Source: Candidatus Mycoplasma haematohominis
GTDB taxonomy: Bacteria; Bacillota_I; Bacilli_A; Mycoplasmatales; Mycoplasmoidaceae
Reading direction: 5' to 3'
NCBI RefSeq assembly: GCF_902712995.1
Contig: NZ_CACTIB010000012.1
Location: 1 to 28,094, forward strand
DNA length: 28,094 nucleotides
Part shown: in pieces, positions 1-10,073 of the stretch
Layout: each line of letters begins with the position of its first letter
Numbering within the stretch: the first letter of the stretch is position 1
Position numbers and translations under genes: made by a program
Notes under the pieces: generated by a model
Seen by the model: only the letters and a program-made list of their open reading frames with translations
The model's database searches: none
Told to the model about the DNA's origin: nothing

Positions 1-98
1 AACAAAAATTTTAGCAAGCTGAGAATTTAAGAAAAGTAAAAAGTGGAAAGAGTCGATGAATAGTGTGTTTTTAAGAGGTATATTTATTACGTACTATC

Positions 99-710
99 AT
101 GACAAAAACCACCCTAGCAAAAGTAAGCTGAATATTAGGAAGCACTTCCATCATTACTGGTGGAGCTGCTGCTGGAACACTGTCTGCAAAGACAGAAGAT
201 GTTGTTCTTAAGACTAGTGAAGATAGTCAAGAAGTAGAGGAGGAAACAGATACAGTTACTGAAGTTGTTACTCCTACAAAAGTTGCAAGAACAAAGAAAC
301 CATCTGCCTTTGCAGGAGTTAAAAAATTAACTGAAAATTTAAAAACTCTTGATAAGAGTGCTAACTGAAGTTCTTTCACAGAAAAAGGAAAGAAAAATTT
401 CATTCAAAAAAATCAAAGTAAAAAAGATCAGTTTATAGATGCATGAGATAATTCAAACTCAGGTACATGAGAGAAGATTTATAAAGAAAGATATTCAAAA
501 AGCAAACAGAAAATCTTGAAAGAAAAGTTATCTATTTTTTCTGTCTTTTCTGAAGTTAACCGTGGTTTTGTTGAACATGCTCATGCATCCAACTACAGAT
601 CTTTAAACAACGCTTGTTGAGCTGCATATTGAATGGATATAAAAGCGCAACAAGAGTTAGATATAGTGTGATTTCTTTGTTCTGTTGATGGTATAGATCC
701 TAATAGATAG
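99..710 (+). CDS. Membrane-anchored haemoplasma paralogue-type protein, 203 aa
   Basis: Function unknown. Read with UGA as Trp this is one open frame from ATG to TAG; it contains seven in-frame TGA codons. The N-terminus (MTKTTLAKVSWILGSTSIIT) followed by a Gly/Ala-rich stretch looks like one uncleaved membrane anchor or signal segment at residues 5-28. An acidic/Thr linker (about residues 32-60) and a Lys-rich domain follow. Near the C-terminus are the only two cysteines, C173 and C194 (CX20C), a pattern shared with other small anchored proteins in this window. A TATATT at 79-84 is a possible -10 box; no well-spaced ribosome site is visible. This architecture is typical of expanded paralogue families of haemoplasmas, which are assumed, not shown, to be surface exposed. 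Confidence 0.8.
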
Positions 711-717
711 CCCACCA

Positions 718-743
718 ATAGCGAACTTTTGGTAGTTTGCTAT
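718..743 (+). terminator. Hairpin after the first gene, possible terminator
   Basis: TAGCGAAC at 719-726 pairs with GTTTGCTA at 735-742 (one G-T wobble, extendable by one A-T pair at 718/743), loop of 8. It starts 8 bases after the stop of the upstream gene. The following bases are AT-rich but there is no clean T-run, so a terminator is only likely, not certain. Confidence 0.4.
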
Positions 744-765
744 AAGTTATTAACACATCATAAAA

Positions 766-1005
766 ATGGAATTACCAGCTTGAGGACAAGGCTCAATAAT
801 AGCAGTTATATCTGGAGTAGTAGTAGGAGGTACAGGTTACGGAATTAAGTTAGCTGTTACTCCTACTGAAACAACAGAAGTTATTACAGAATCTACGGAT
901 GAGGATGAAGGAGAGGGAGAACAAAATGATTCTAGCGATTCAGATGATAATGGGGATCTTTATTCAACACGAGATTATGACACTGATGAAAACTACGTAT
1001 CATAG
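766..1005 (+). CDS. Short anchored protein with acidic tail, 79 aa, possibly truncated
   Basis: Function unknown. ATG to TAG, with one TGA (Trp) in codon 6. Residues 8-30 form a Gly/Val-rich membrane segment (GSIIAVISGVVVGGTGYGIK) like the anchors of the neighbouring paralogues, and the rest is an acidic Ser/Asp/Glu low-complexity stretch. It has no cysteine, unlike every longer relative in the window, and is less than half their usual length, so it may be the surviving N-terminus of a longer gene. After the TAG the same frame stays open for 17 more codons, but there is no recognisable domain there. TATAAG at 741-746 is a weak -10 candidate. Confidence 0.6.
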
Positions 1006-1156
1006 ATACCTTCGAGACAGATTCAAACAGAATTATCTAACACATCCTCAAATACGTAAATATAGGCAAATTTCAAATAAATCTTAAATTTTCTATCTCC
1101 AGCAAGAACAATTATTTCAAATAAATTAATTTAAGCATCAAAAATAGTTGAGCAAA

Positions 1157-1162
1157 TATAAT
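1157..1162 (+). promoter_or_regulatory. Putative -10 box (TATAAT)
   Basis: Perfect TATAAT 17 bases upstream of the ATG at 1180, giving a predicted leader of about 10 nt. No convincing -35 element precedes it, which is common in mycoplasmas. It would drive the tandem gene pair at 1180 and 1640. The stretch 1006-1156 before it holds nothing else that I can support. Confidence 0.45.
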
Positions 1163-1179
1163 CCCCCGGAAATTTATTT

Positions 1180-1626
1180 ATGTTCAACTGAATTAGCGGA
1201 TCACTAGCTCTGTTTACTCTTGCTGCGCTAGGATTAGGTGGTGGTTACTTTGGAACCAAGGAATACTATGAAGGCCATCCACAGACTCTAGCACAATCAA
1301 AAGAATTAACAGATACCAATAGTATTGCCAGCTCACATAAAGATTCACTGCTTGCAATCAATCCAAAAGAAAACAAACTATCCTGAAAAATAAAAGAAAA
1401 AGACTTTAAAGAGAAAACCAAGAATTCTGGCAGCGATACTCCTGCATCAACAATATTTAAACAACTTAAAACAGACTTAACTAGCAGAGACGAAAAAAGT
1501 CTAACAGGAGACTTAATGAAAAAAGCTTGTGAAGATAGTTACAAAACATCTAGTAGTGCTTCAGAACAAAGCAATATTTCAACAGACATGCAAAAGTATT
1601 GCAAAGTAGGCTTAATTGCTGCTTAA
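1180..1626 (+). CDS. Membrane-anchored paralogue-type protein, 148 aa (tandem copy 1)
   Basis: Function unknown. N-terminal membrane anchor at about residues 3-24, ending in the motif GGGYFGTKEYYE, then HPQTLAQSKELTD, a charged helical domain, and two C-terminal cysteines spaced CX23C. The next gene (1640-2083) is a clear tandem duplicate: both share GGYFGTKEYYE, HPQTLAQSKELTD, AINPKEN, the Trp that follows, and the CX23C spacing. TGA encodes Trp at codons 4 and about 68. The gap to the duplicate is only 13 bases, so both are probably co-transcribed from the TATAAT at 1157. Surface exposure is inferred from the anchor, not demonstrated. Confidence 0.82.
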
Positions 1627-1639
1627 CTAGTTATCTATC

Positions 1640-2083
1640 ATGTTTCACTGAGCAGCAGCACTACTATCAACTATAACCTTAGCTGGTTTAGGACTATGCG
1701 GAGGATATTTTGGAACTAAAGAATACTACGAAACACATCCTCAGACTCTAGCTCAATCAAAAGAATTAACAGATGATAAAAGTATTGCATACGAAAACAG
1801 AAATGAGCTCCTAGCTATAAATCCAAAAGAAAATAGAGTTAATTGGAAAAAACTAGAAAAGAGATTTAAAGAAACTGTTGCAAGTAATAATCAAGAACCA
1901 GCAAGCGAAATATTTAAAACCTTAAAAACAACATTAACAAACAAAAATATTTCAGAATTAGATGGTACTAATCTAAAAGAAAGTTGTAAACAAGCTTACA
2001 GTACAAATAAAAATAGCAGCAATAAAGACAACATACTGAAAGACATAAAAAAATACTGCGCAATAACTCCAATTACCAAATAA
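1640..2083 (+). CDS. Membrane-anchored paralogue-type protein, 147 aa (tandem copy 2)
   Basis: Function unknown; tandem duplicate of the 148 aa gene just upstream. It starts MFHW, has an anchor at about residues 5-24 with GGYFGTKEYYE, then HPQTLAQSKELTD and AINPKEN. The conserved Trp after AINPKEN is TGG here but TGA in copy 1, which independently supports TGA = Trp. It keeps the C-terminal cysteine pair at CX23C and has one extra Cys inside the anchor (LGLCGG). The two copies have diverged most in the middle and share only the frame and motif positions there. It ends 76 bases before the convergent gene on the other strand. Confidence 0.82.
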
Positions 2084-2159
2084 ACCATTTAAATCGATTT
2101 CTAGCTTTAACTTTTAATTCAGCTTGCTAACTATAACCCTCACATCCAAAGAAGAGGCC

Positions 2160-2690
2160 TTAGGATTCTAAAAAATCTTTATTACTTTTAAGTCTAATGT
2201 TTAATCTATGAAGTAAGATAGCATGAATAATACAGATTATTAAGAAACCAAGAGATATGAAAAACATCAAAGGCTGTCCTAAAAATGAATTTTTATTAAA
2301 GTAAGGAGAGTTTTCATAAAAATAATGAGATACTGGAACAAAAGCCATAGCAATTGAAGGAACTAAAAGGAATCAAATTATTTCCTTAAAGTATTTTGCT
2401 CAAACATTGAAAGCAAATAAGTCATATTCTCTATAGTAGGAAACTAATCTACTATAAGCCTCACATGTCTTTGTTATCTGAAAATAAAGTGTAATAAAGA
2501 AGAATAAGAAAAGAGACATTCACTCTAATTCTTTGATCAAACCTTCGACTCCATAATATATTGCAAAAGCAACGAAAAAAGGGCCAGCAATATATAGGAT
2601 TGATAGAAGGACACACATAGTAAGTCTCTTCCTGGTTTGTACAAACCATTCTATGAACCCGAAACTCACGGGTTTCATATTCAAATCCAT
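2160..2690 (-). CDS. Polytopic membrane protein, 176 aa, about four TM helices
   Basis: Function unknown. Translated with TGA = Trp the frame runs from ATG at 2690 to TAA at 2160. Hydrophobic segments lie at about residues 24-46, 55-75, 103-125 and 141-165, with a basic/aromatic segment between helices 2 and 3 and a basic C-terminus, so a four-helix topology with both ends inside is likely. This is the third gene of a minus-strand cluster, 17 bases after the stop of the 136 aa gene. In frame, a TTG at 2750 would give 20 more residues and overlap the preceding gene; I prefer the ATG. Its TM-loop-TM unit resembles the repeat unit of the 398 aa protein at the head of the cluster. Confidence 0.75.
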
Positions 2691-2707
2691 AGTAAAAGAG
2701 CAGAGCT

Positions 2708-3118
2708 CTATATTACTTTTTTCTTTTTCTTCTTGGAAGGTGGATTTCAATCATGAGGAGTTTCTGAAAAATCACATACACCAGAACACCAATTTCAAAC
2801 GTCTATTCAATAATCATCCTTTTCGACAGATAAAGCATTATCTGGTGTTCTCCAAGCATCATCTCCTTTTACTCTCGTTAAGAAAGCAATGTTGCATGTA
2901 GCCTGTAGACAAGTATGTGATTTAGATTCAATAAGTTTTCTAAATTTAACACTATTAACTTTTTCCTGAAAAACTTTCATTCAGAAAAGTCTTTGCTTTC
3001 AGTAAGGTTCGTTATTAGAAATGCATAGCAAACGATCTGAAAACTTATGTCCAACAGTACCTGGAGGATAAGTATTGTCTTTTGCTTTCTTTATAGTCTT
3101 AGGATGAACTGCCTTCAT
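2708..3118 (-). CDS. Hypothetical soluble protein, 136 aa, Cys/Trp-containing
   Basis: Function unknown. The ATG overlaps the stop of the upstream membrane-protein gene (TAATG), so the two are translationally coupled. There is no membrane segment or signal peptide. The protein is basic at the N-terminus, has cysteines spread through the chain including CLQATC in the middle and CSGVC near the C-terminus, several Trp (mostly TGA), and a run of lysines at the end (PPSKKKKKVI). The cysteine spacing could suggest a metal-binding or disulphide fold but matches no motif that I recognise. Sandwiched between two polytopic membrane proteins, it may be a cytosolic partner of them; that is inference. Confidence 0.68.
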
Positions 3119-4314
3119 TAAAAGTCGATATTTTCAAACTTCAAGATTAAATCTCTTCCGTAATCAAAATCATTACATCTTCTGAACCTACTTATAGTTT
3201 CTGAGCTAACTGTCAGTATAGGAATTGTTGAAAGAGACATTAGGCAAAGCAAACCGAAAACAGTTATTTTGAAATACTGTTGATCTTGGAAAGTACTTGC
3301 AAACTTTATATCTTTAGCCATGAAAACAATACCAGTTACTGCCAACACTCAGCAGAAAAGAAGTCAAATATGAAGAAATGAAGTAACTTGAATTGCTTTT
3401 CTAACTTTTCCTAATTCATAAGTATCTCTATCACTTATCTCCCTAGACAAAGCAGCATCAACAATTTTTTTACCTTTTCAGGAATTAGAGAAAGCACTAG
3501 AGACAACAACTATCAAGAAAAGAACCATTATCGCAGCAATTGTCTGGAAGAATCAAGTTTCAGCTTTGAATTCAGAAACCGAAGCTCCTTTAATCAAACT
3601 ATCTTTCCAAATCCAAAGACCTATACCTGTAGCAGCTATTGCAGGAAGGAAGAAAATAAGAGCAGAAAGATGAGCTGCTCAAAGTTGAGTTAAACCTGGT
3701 CTATCAGAAATCAAGTAAGAAAGATTTCTTTCTGGATAGATTTGAAGACAATGTTTTCAAGTTGTATCAAATGAATGTTTAAGAGATAAAGAGATAATGC
3801 CAAGCACAAAGATTACAGCTCCAAAAGATCAAGTTCCGTATTTAAGCTTTTCCGGGTTATAGCTTGACATAGCTGGAATTTTCTTAAGAGTGGCAGCAGC
3901 AAGTTCATCATGTTTAGCTAAAGGCGTATAAACAGCAGCAAGAATAACAAAGAAAAGTATTAATGCATTAACAGCAACAATACCTCTAGCCGTTCCTCTT
4001 GCCTTATGAATCTCATCTATTCTTTCCTCAACTACTAAAGACTTATAAGCCTTCCTAATAGGTTTATTAACTCTTGTCGAATAAAGGAAAAAATCTCAGA
4101 AAGCAAGAACTAGCATTACAACCAGCCCTGCAACTCCAAAAAGAGCACCAAAACTTGGATTTTGATGAAGATGATAAGCTTTGGAATTCCAAGCATTATT
4201 TATCCCAACACCTATACCATATAGCAACAAACCAAATGGCATCAACAATGATCAAACATTTGTTCAAATAGGAAGAATTTTCTTATTCTCCGGAAAAAGA
4301 GTAAGACAGCTCAT
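3118..4314 (-). CDS. Polytopic membrane protein, 398 aa, about eight TM helices
   Basis: Function unknown. One code-4 frame from ATG at 4314 to TAA at 3118. Hydrophobic helices lie at about residues 20-38, 55-77, 110-132, 162-182, 215-238, 257-280, 312-333 and 346-366. Basic segments (for example STRVNKPIRKAYK) follow every even helix, and 20-30 residue loops follow the odd ones, so the chain reads as four successive units of about 100 residues, each TM - outer loop - TM - basic cytoplasmic segment. No transporter signature such as a Walker motif is present. It heads a three-gene cluster; its stop overlaps the next start. A TATAAT lies 14 bases upstream of the ATG. Confidence 0.8.
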
Positions 4315-4327
4315 AAAACGCTATTTA

Positions 4328-4333
4328 ATTATA
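4328..4333 (-). promoter_or_regulatory. Putative -10 box for the membrane-protein cluster
   Basis: On the minus strand the sequence reads TATAAT, 13 bases before the ATG at 4314, implying an almost leaderless transcript. No good -35 is seen. It lies in the 98-base gap after the polC stop, so the membrane cluster can be transcribed independently of polC. Confidence 0.45.
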
Positions 4334-4412
4334 AAGAGTTGAAAAGTAAATAAAAGAGTTTGCAAATACAAAGCAATATTTAATCATTTTTTACCCTCCA
4401 TTGACAAATAAT

Positions 4413-7400
4413 TTACTTTATTAATTCACCCTCATCATCAAAGATAACTTTAGAAATATCAGGTTCATCAGGAATTATTCCATGATTTCTTAACTTTTCA
4501 ATAGTCACTCCCTTAATATTTGCTCTCTCCTGTAAATCAAATATGCTTCTATACAAGCCACCCTCTTTTCTTCCTTCAATAATAGTCTTAGCACCATGCT
4601 CACCTAAACCATCTACTGCTTTAAGTGGAATTCTCAATTCCTTAGTTTCCACAATAGGAACAAAAACATCAAACTCAGATCGGTTTACACACACGTTAGC
4701 AAACTTAAAACCTCTCAACAGAAATTCATATGCAACCTCATAAATAACTAACTTAGCCTTATCTTTTGCCTTTACACTACCCTTAGTTGAAGGACTCTTA
4801 AGCTTCTTCTGTAATTCCTCATATTTCTCATAAACGTGCTTCAAATCATTCTTTATCAACACCTCAAGGTCAAAACTATCTACAGAAGTACTGAAATATG
4901 AAGAATAGAAAGATAGAGGATAGTAAAGCTTATAGTAAGCAATCTTTCAGCTCATCATCACATAAGCAGTAGCATGAGCTTTAGGGAAGATATAAGAAAT
5001 ATTCTTGGAGCTATTTATATATCAATCAGGAACTCCTTTCTCCCTCATTAAATCCTCAAACTGTTTCTTAAGACCTTTACCTTTTCTAATATCCTCTGTG
5101 ATATTAAAAGCATCCTTAGTACTCAATCCAGCTCTAATCAAATAAAGCATGATGTCATCCCTACAAGTAATTACCTTATTAAGAGGATACTTCTCCTTAT
5201 CTTTAACCAACAACTCAATATTCCCCTTCCATACTCCAATACCATGAGAAAACCCAGATATCCTCATAAGATCAGCAAAAGTCTGCGGCTGACATGCCTT
5301 AATTATCTTTCTAGTTAGAACTGTTCCAAACTCAGGTAACCCCAAAGCACCTGTCTCCTCGCCATTAATAAGATCACCTGTCTTAATACCCATTGCTTCA
5401 CATGATCTATACATCCTTATCAACTCTGGATCCTGATTAGGAATCTTTAGAGGATCAAAATTAGTCTGTCTCTTAAGTAAAGCTAAAGCAGTCGGGTCAT
5501 CGTGACCCAGAATATCAAACTTAAGTAGAGCATCATGTAGATCATCAAAAGCAAAATGTGTTGTATATCACTCACTAGTTAAATCATTAGCTGGATAGTT
5601 AATAGGAGTAAAGTCATATATTGTCTTATCCTCAGGTATTACCAGTATTCCACCAGGATGTTGCCCTGTTGTTCTCTTAACATCAACAATCTTTGAACTC
5701 AGTCATAACTTAGTTCCTTTATTAAGGCTCAAACCTAACTCTTGTTCATACTCATCTACAACAGAAAAGGCTGTCTTCTCAGCCATAGCACCTATAGTTC
5801 CAGCTCTAAACACTCTATCCTCTCCAAAGTATTCCTTTAGAAAGTTATGTGCCTTAATCTGATACTCTCCAGAAAAATTCAAATCTATATCTGGAACCTT
5901 ATCCCCTCCAAATCCAAGAAATGTTTCAAAAGGAATATCATGTCCATCATGCAACATCTTGTTAGCACAATATGGACACTTCTTTTCAGGAAGATCAAAT
6001 CCACTCTCTGTTCATCCAGAAACTAACTCAAAATGACCACAACCTCTACAAAAATAGTGAGCAGGGAGAGGATTAACCTCAGATATTCCCATTAAAAAAG
6101 CAATAAAAGAAGAACCAACAGAACCTCTACTTCCTACTAGATAACCTTCTTCTAGACTTTTCTTAACCAGCAGATAAGAAACTCAGTAGACAACAGAGAA
6201 ATCATTCTCTATTAGTCCCTTTAATTCCTGTTCATATCTAGCCTTCAAAAAATCATCTATCTTTCTTCCATATATATCCATCAATCTCTCCTTGCAAACT
6301 TCCTGTAATAACTCACTACATTTATCTACCTTAGGAGGATGAAGTGTCTTCTTAATTACCTTTAATTTAGAATCACATGACTCAATAAACAAATTCTGGT
6401 TATCCAGTGATTCCTGAATAATCGCCTTCTTCTCTTTTTCGTTCTTCCAAAGAAAACTATATTCCTCAAAAAAATCATCACTGTACTTAAAGTCAAATGT
6501 AGGTTGAACACCTCTAAGTTCCTGCTCTCTGTAACAATATAGGTAGTGTCTCTTTCCAGATATACCTTTTATATTTACTAATACTGAATACCTCTGTTTA
6601 TCCTTCTCAGCATCTATATACCTAACTGCATAACTAAAGAACCACTTGCATCCATCTTCTTTGGCTCACTCAATAAATTTCCTAATAACACCCTTAACTT
6701 CCTCTTCTGTAATATTCTGTTTCTTTATCTCAAGCTCAAAATGACTAATAGGAGGTATAGCAATATAGTCATACCAACTAGCTAAACTCCTAAATAACTC
6801 CCTGTCATCCTGAAGAATAGCCTGTATAATCTCTCCTTCAAAAGGATTAGAAACAATAATCAATCTATCCTTCCTAACCTTGTCTATCTCATCCCTTATT
6901 ATCTTTACTCCATCTTGATAGTAATCAGTATGAGCCAAAGAAACTAACTTATATATATCCTTTATTCCCTTCTGATTCTTTACATAAATAAGCGCCTTAT
7001 CTCCCCATATATTCCTATTCTTAGGCTCTTTTTTCCAGAAATAATTATTTATCTCCTTCAGATTATTGGAAATACTAAAGTTATCCAAAACCTGAAGATG
7101 TGGAATCATAAAGGTGAACAACAACCTAGACAATAAGGTAACGTCATAAGACGCATTGTGTGCTTGTTCATCGTCATAGTTAATACTTGCTTTCTTACAC
7201 AAGGCAGAAAGAGCATGAGACTTAAATTTTTCTTTCTGGAATAAATAGTGAGACAACTTAAGAGTGTCAAGTACTGTCTCCTCTAACTCCCCTAACTTGT
7301 GCTTTCTAAGATGTGCATTTATAAATGGAATATCAAAACTAATACCGTTATGCGCAACTATGATTGAACCTTTAACAAATTCCTTTAAATCCTTTAATAC

Positions 7401-8858
7401 ATCTACTATATCTAGTCCAATTTCATCTATTTGCTTCTGAGAAATACCAGTCAAATCAGTTATTTTCTGACTTACTTTCTTATTAATAGTCTTTACATAC
7501 TTATCAAATGTTCCTATAGGAGAAAAATCAGTTAAATCAAGAAAATCAAACTTTTTCTTTAACTTAGATTTAACAAAGTGCTTCTGTACATCCTCTAACT
7601 TATTCTCCTTAAATCTAAACTTCTGGACTGATATCTGTATTATCTCATCATTAAGAGGATTAAAACCTGTTGTCTCTATATCCAGAATACTGTATGTTTC
7701 ACCATCTCAAGTCTTACACAACTCATCTCCTATCCTCGTAGACCTATTCAATCAATTATCTGCATAACCTCCAATAATTATCGGATTCTTATCGGCAACT
7801 ACCTCTAACTCAACTCCATACATGCCCTTTATCTTTGCTTCCTTCAAAGCAGATTCAAATTCAGAATAACTCTGCAATGAACCAGAGTCAGTTAAGCCTA
7901 TTACCTCATGCCCTCTACCTACCGCTTCTCTGACTAACTCTTTAGCTGTATATAAACCATCAAAAGCAGAGTTCTTAGTATGCGTACAAAGAGCATATGC
8001 TTTTCCATACTTAGACTCATCTGGCTTTACAGGATCAAAATCTCTTACCTTAACAGCTTCAACTAGAAATCCATCAATAAGAGAGGCAAATCTTGGATCC
8101 TTATTAGTACTGAATCTACACTTATATCAACTATCTATTTCAAATGACTTATATAACTTCTCTATTTCATCCTGAGGCTTCTTAGATGCAATAGAAAGCC
8201 AATAAGAATTCTTAAAGTCAGTTATCCCAACTTTAAATTTCTTAATTTTCTTCTGTAAATCTAATCTTTCTTCTAACTTAAAACAACAATACTCCCCCTC
8301 TATAAAATCACCTTCTATTCTTCTTCTTTTAGGAACTGGTTTATATTCTCTCTCAACATATTCTTCTTCTTTATCCTGGTACTCCTTATCAAATACAAAA
8401 CTTACTTTTCTATCAAATAGATAATTAAACGTCTTTACTAATAATGCATTGTTATCTAAGAACTTTTCATACCTTTCTTTATCTCCTGGAGTTACTATCA
8501 ACTTATTCTCATTCTCCTCATCAATTGAAACTTCTATATCCTTTGACTCCAAAATAGAGTTAACAATCTTCCTAACATTTTCTACATCCCAATCTAATCC
8601 AGCAATCTTAAGTATCAGAGTATCAACATTACCTGAAGATTCACAATAAGAAACTAGAGAAGTCCAAACTTCCCTAGGAACCTTCTTATCCTTTAGAAAG
8701 AAATCAAATCTAATATGTTTCCTTTCTTCACTAATAGAACACTTGATAGTCTTGCATACAGAAAGAAAGGTTGCCCAAGTTTTCTCATTGAATATCTTTA
8801 AATATTCAATGAATAATTTCGGAAAATTTTTATCTCTTACGGCGTATTTTTGCTTCAA
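4413..8858 (-). CDS. polC: DNA polymerase III alpha subunit, PolC type
   Basis: Replicative DNA polymerase of low-GC Gram-positives and Mollicutes, with built-in 3'-5' proofreading. 1481 aa with TGA = Trp, close to the usual PolC length. Domains in order: N-terminal region (1-280); PHP domain interrupted by the exonuclease; DnaQ-like exonuclease with Exo I DIETTG (D393, E395), Exo II HNGISFD (D509) and Exo III HNASYD (D572); a zinc module with two CX2C pairs just before HDGHDIPFETFLGF; the catalytic palm with VPDIDLNFSG (D990, D992) and LKFDILGHDDPT (D1115); and a C-terminal helix-hairpin-helix-like region. The PHP metal site looks degraded: the usual HxH is C291-T-H293 and the usual TDH is T323-D-S325. 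Start taken as TTG at 8858, since the upstream frame closes 15 codons earlier without an ATG; the start is the least certain part. It is transcribed divergently from the gene at 8928. Confidence 0.97.
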
Positions 8859-8927
8859 TGTGCTTTTAAAAACTTCTTTAAATAAGAAATTTATCTGTAA
8901 TATTTAATAGATTAATAAATAAATAAT

Positions 8928-9146
8928 ATGAAATCACTTACAGAAGAAGAAGAAATGTACGTGAAAGGAGTTATCATCCTCCTATTCCGTATGTCTCTTA
9001 ATGTTGAGTTCTATCTTACTTTTATCTGAATATTCATCAATAATTTTAAAGAATATAGATATAAAGATTTGGATAAGAAAAGAGCATTAATGAAAAAACA
9101 TAAGAAAGTATTTGACAGGGTTTTCGACTATGGATTATTCGACTAA
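8928..9146 (+). CDS. Small hypothetical membrane protein, 72 aa
   Basis: Function unknown. ATG to TAA on the plus strand, with one in-frame TGA. An acidic N-terminus is followed by one hydrophobic stretch (about residues 13-38, rich in Ile/Leu/Phe) and a strongly basic C-terminal tail (Lys/Arg rich), so a single-pass membrane protein with a cytoplasmic tail is plausible. It is the only plus-strand gene between 2084 and 20982. It is divergent from polC (69-base gap) and its 3' end overlaps the convergent coiled-coil gene by 4 bases. The short length makes it less certain, but without it a 284-base gap would remain. Confidence 0.52.
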
Positions 9147-9514
9147 ATCTTATTACCGTTTCCAAAATTAATATCCATCTTCCTGCTCGAGACTAGAGAC
9201 TTAAGTTTTTTGATCTGTGTTTCTAGAGTCTTATAAGCATTATTAAGTCTTTCATAATCAGATACTCTTTTGAGTATAGATTCAAGGGAACCATAGTCAG
9301 TCAATCTCTTAAATAATTCCTCATCTCCTAATAAATCCATAATATCGCTCTTCTTTTTACTTTCCTCTAAGTTACTCTCCAGTATCTCTATATCTCTTCT
9401 AGCTTCAAACAATAACTTCTTACTGTTTTCCAATTCCTTTACTAAACATTTTCTACTTATGAATCAGCTTAGAAAACAAAACTTAAATTTCTTATTTCCT
9501 TCATCCGAAGCCAT
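9143..9514 (-). CDS. Hypothetical coiled-coil protein, 123 aa
   Basis: Function unknown. ATG at 9514, 15 bases after the stop of the upstream 151 aa gene. The N-terminal 30 residues are basic with a short hydrophobic patch (FKFCFLSWFISRK), and the remaining ~90 residues are charged and helical with heptad-like Leu/Ile spacing, for example LFEARRDIEILESNLEESKK and LNNAYKTLETQIKKLKSLV, so a coiled coil is likely. Codon 17 is TGA (Trp). The stop overlaps the convergent small gene at 8928-9146 by 4 bases. It could be an oligomeric scaffold or membrane-associated protein; nothing assigns a role. Confidence 0.72.
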
Positions 9515-9529
9515 ATTTAATACTCAATA

Positions 9530-9985
9530 CTATTTACTTAAACTTTTCAAACTAAAAAACAAACAAACATCTAACTCTGACACCAATTCTAAAAATTCAA
9601 AAACGCCCTGTACTTTATATCTTTCTCCTATCTCTAACTTAGGTAGTCTCTTATACGCATGCTCATATATCATTCCTATAATTCGACTACCATCAGGGCA
9701 CTCAAACAAAATTCCTAAAGGTTTATTCTTTCTTAATTCAAACCAAGTCAATTTATCATCTACTAATCTCTCTATTCTCCCGCTTCACTCTTCTAAAGGT
9801 CTAATACCTAACAATATACATTCCTTTACAAAACCTCTCTTTTTTTGATTTTTAAAAGTTCCAAATATTTTCTTAGGTTCATTAGAAGACTCGCTAAGAA
9901 CTTCATTAACCTCCCCGTCTATATGTCTATCAAGCTTACTCTCCTTTCAAAGACTCCTAAAAAGATTACTTTCTTCCTCTATCAT
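9530..9985 (-). CDS. Hypothetical protein, 151 aa, possible beta-barrel/OB-like C-terminus
   Basis: Function unknown. ATG at 9985, stop TAG at 9530, with TGA (Trp) at two sites. The first ~60 residues are charged. The rest (about 65-148) is rich in beta-type alternation: LGILFECPDGS (about 90-100), RIIGMIYEHAYK, then GERYKVQGVFEFL (about 121-133) and a Val/Leu/Phe-rich last strand. The pattern strand - DG turn - strand - basic - strand recalls small beta-barrel (OB-like) domains. The 118 aa protein upstream has the same order of features, so they may be distant paralogues. A TATAAT on this strand at 10079-10074 may give it its own promoter. Confidence 0.72.
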
Positions 9986-10016
9986 TTCTATAAAAAATAA
10001 TGTTTACACTTTGACA

Positions 10017-10036
10017 TTGTATTTATAGCAATACAA
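10017..10036. repeat. Inverted repeat in the gap before the 151 aa gene
   Basis: TTGTATT at 10017-10023 and AATACAA at 10030-10036 are perfect reverse complements around a 6-base loop. It lies between the putative -10 box at 10074-10079 and the ATG at 9985 and would fall in the leader RNA. There is no adjoining T-run on the minus strand, so it may be an operator or leader structure rather than a terminator. The rest of the gap 9986-10113 shows nothing else. Confidence 0.35.
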
Positions 10037-10073
10037 GTACGTAGATATTGATTAATTTAAATATATTTTTCAC

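Noticed and set aside
1..98. Possible tail of an upstream gene (frame 1 open to TAA at 28-30)
   Set aside because: Nine codons are too few to support a call; the segment otherwise shows only a weak -10-like TATATT at 79-84.
899..1087. 62-codon open frame on the plus strand after the 79 aa gene
   Set aside because: It overlaps the acidic tail in another frame, has a Met/Ile/Arg composition typical of out-of-frame acidic codons, and has no anchor or motif.
12..2129. 11-bp inverted match TAGCAAGCTGA (12-22) / TCAGCTTGCTA (2119-2129) flanking the first four genes
   Set aside because: Matches of this length are expected many times by chance in 28 kb of AT-rich DNA; no mobile-element gene lies between.
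4413..8858. Apparent fragmentation of polC into six pieces
   Set aside because: All pieces are in one frame and broken only by TGA, which is Trp in this code; not a pseudogene.
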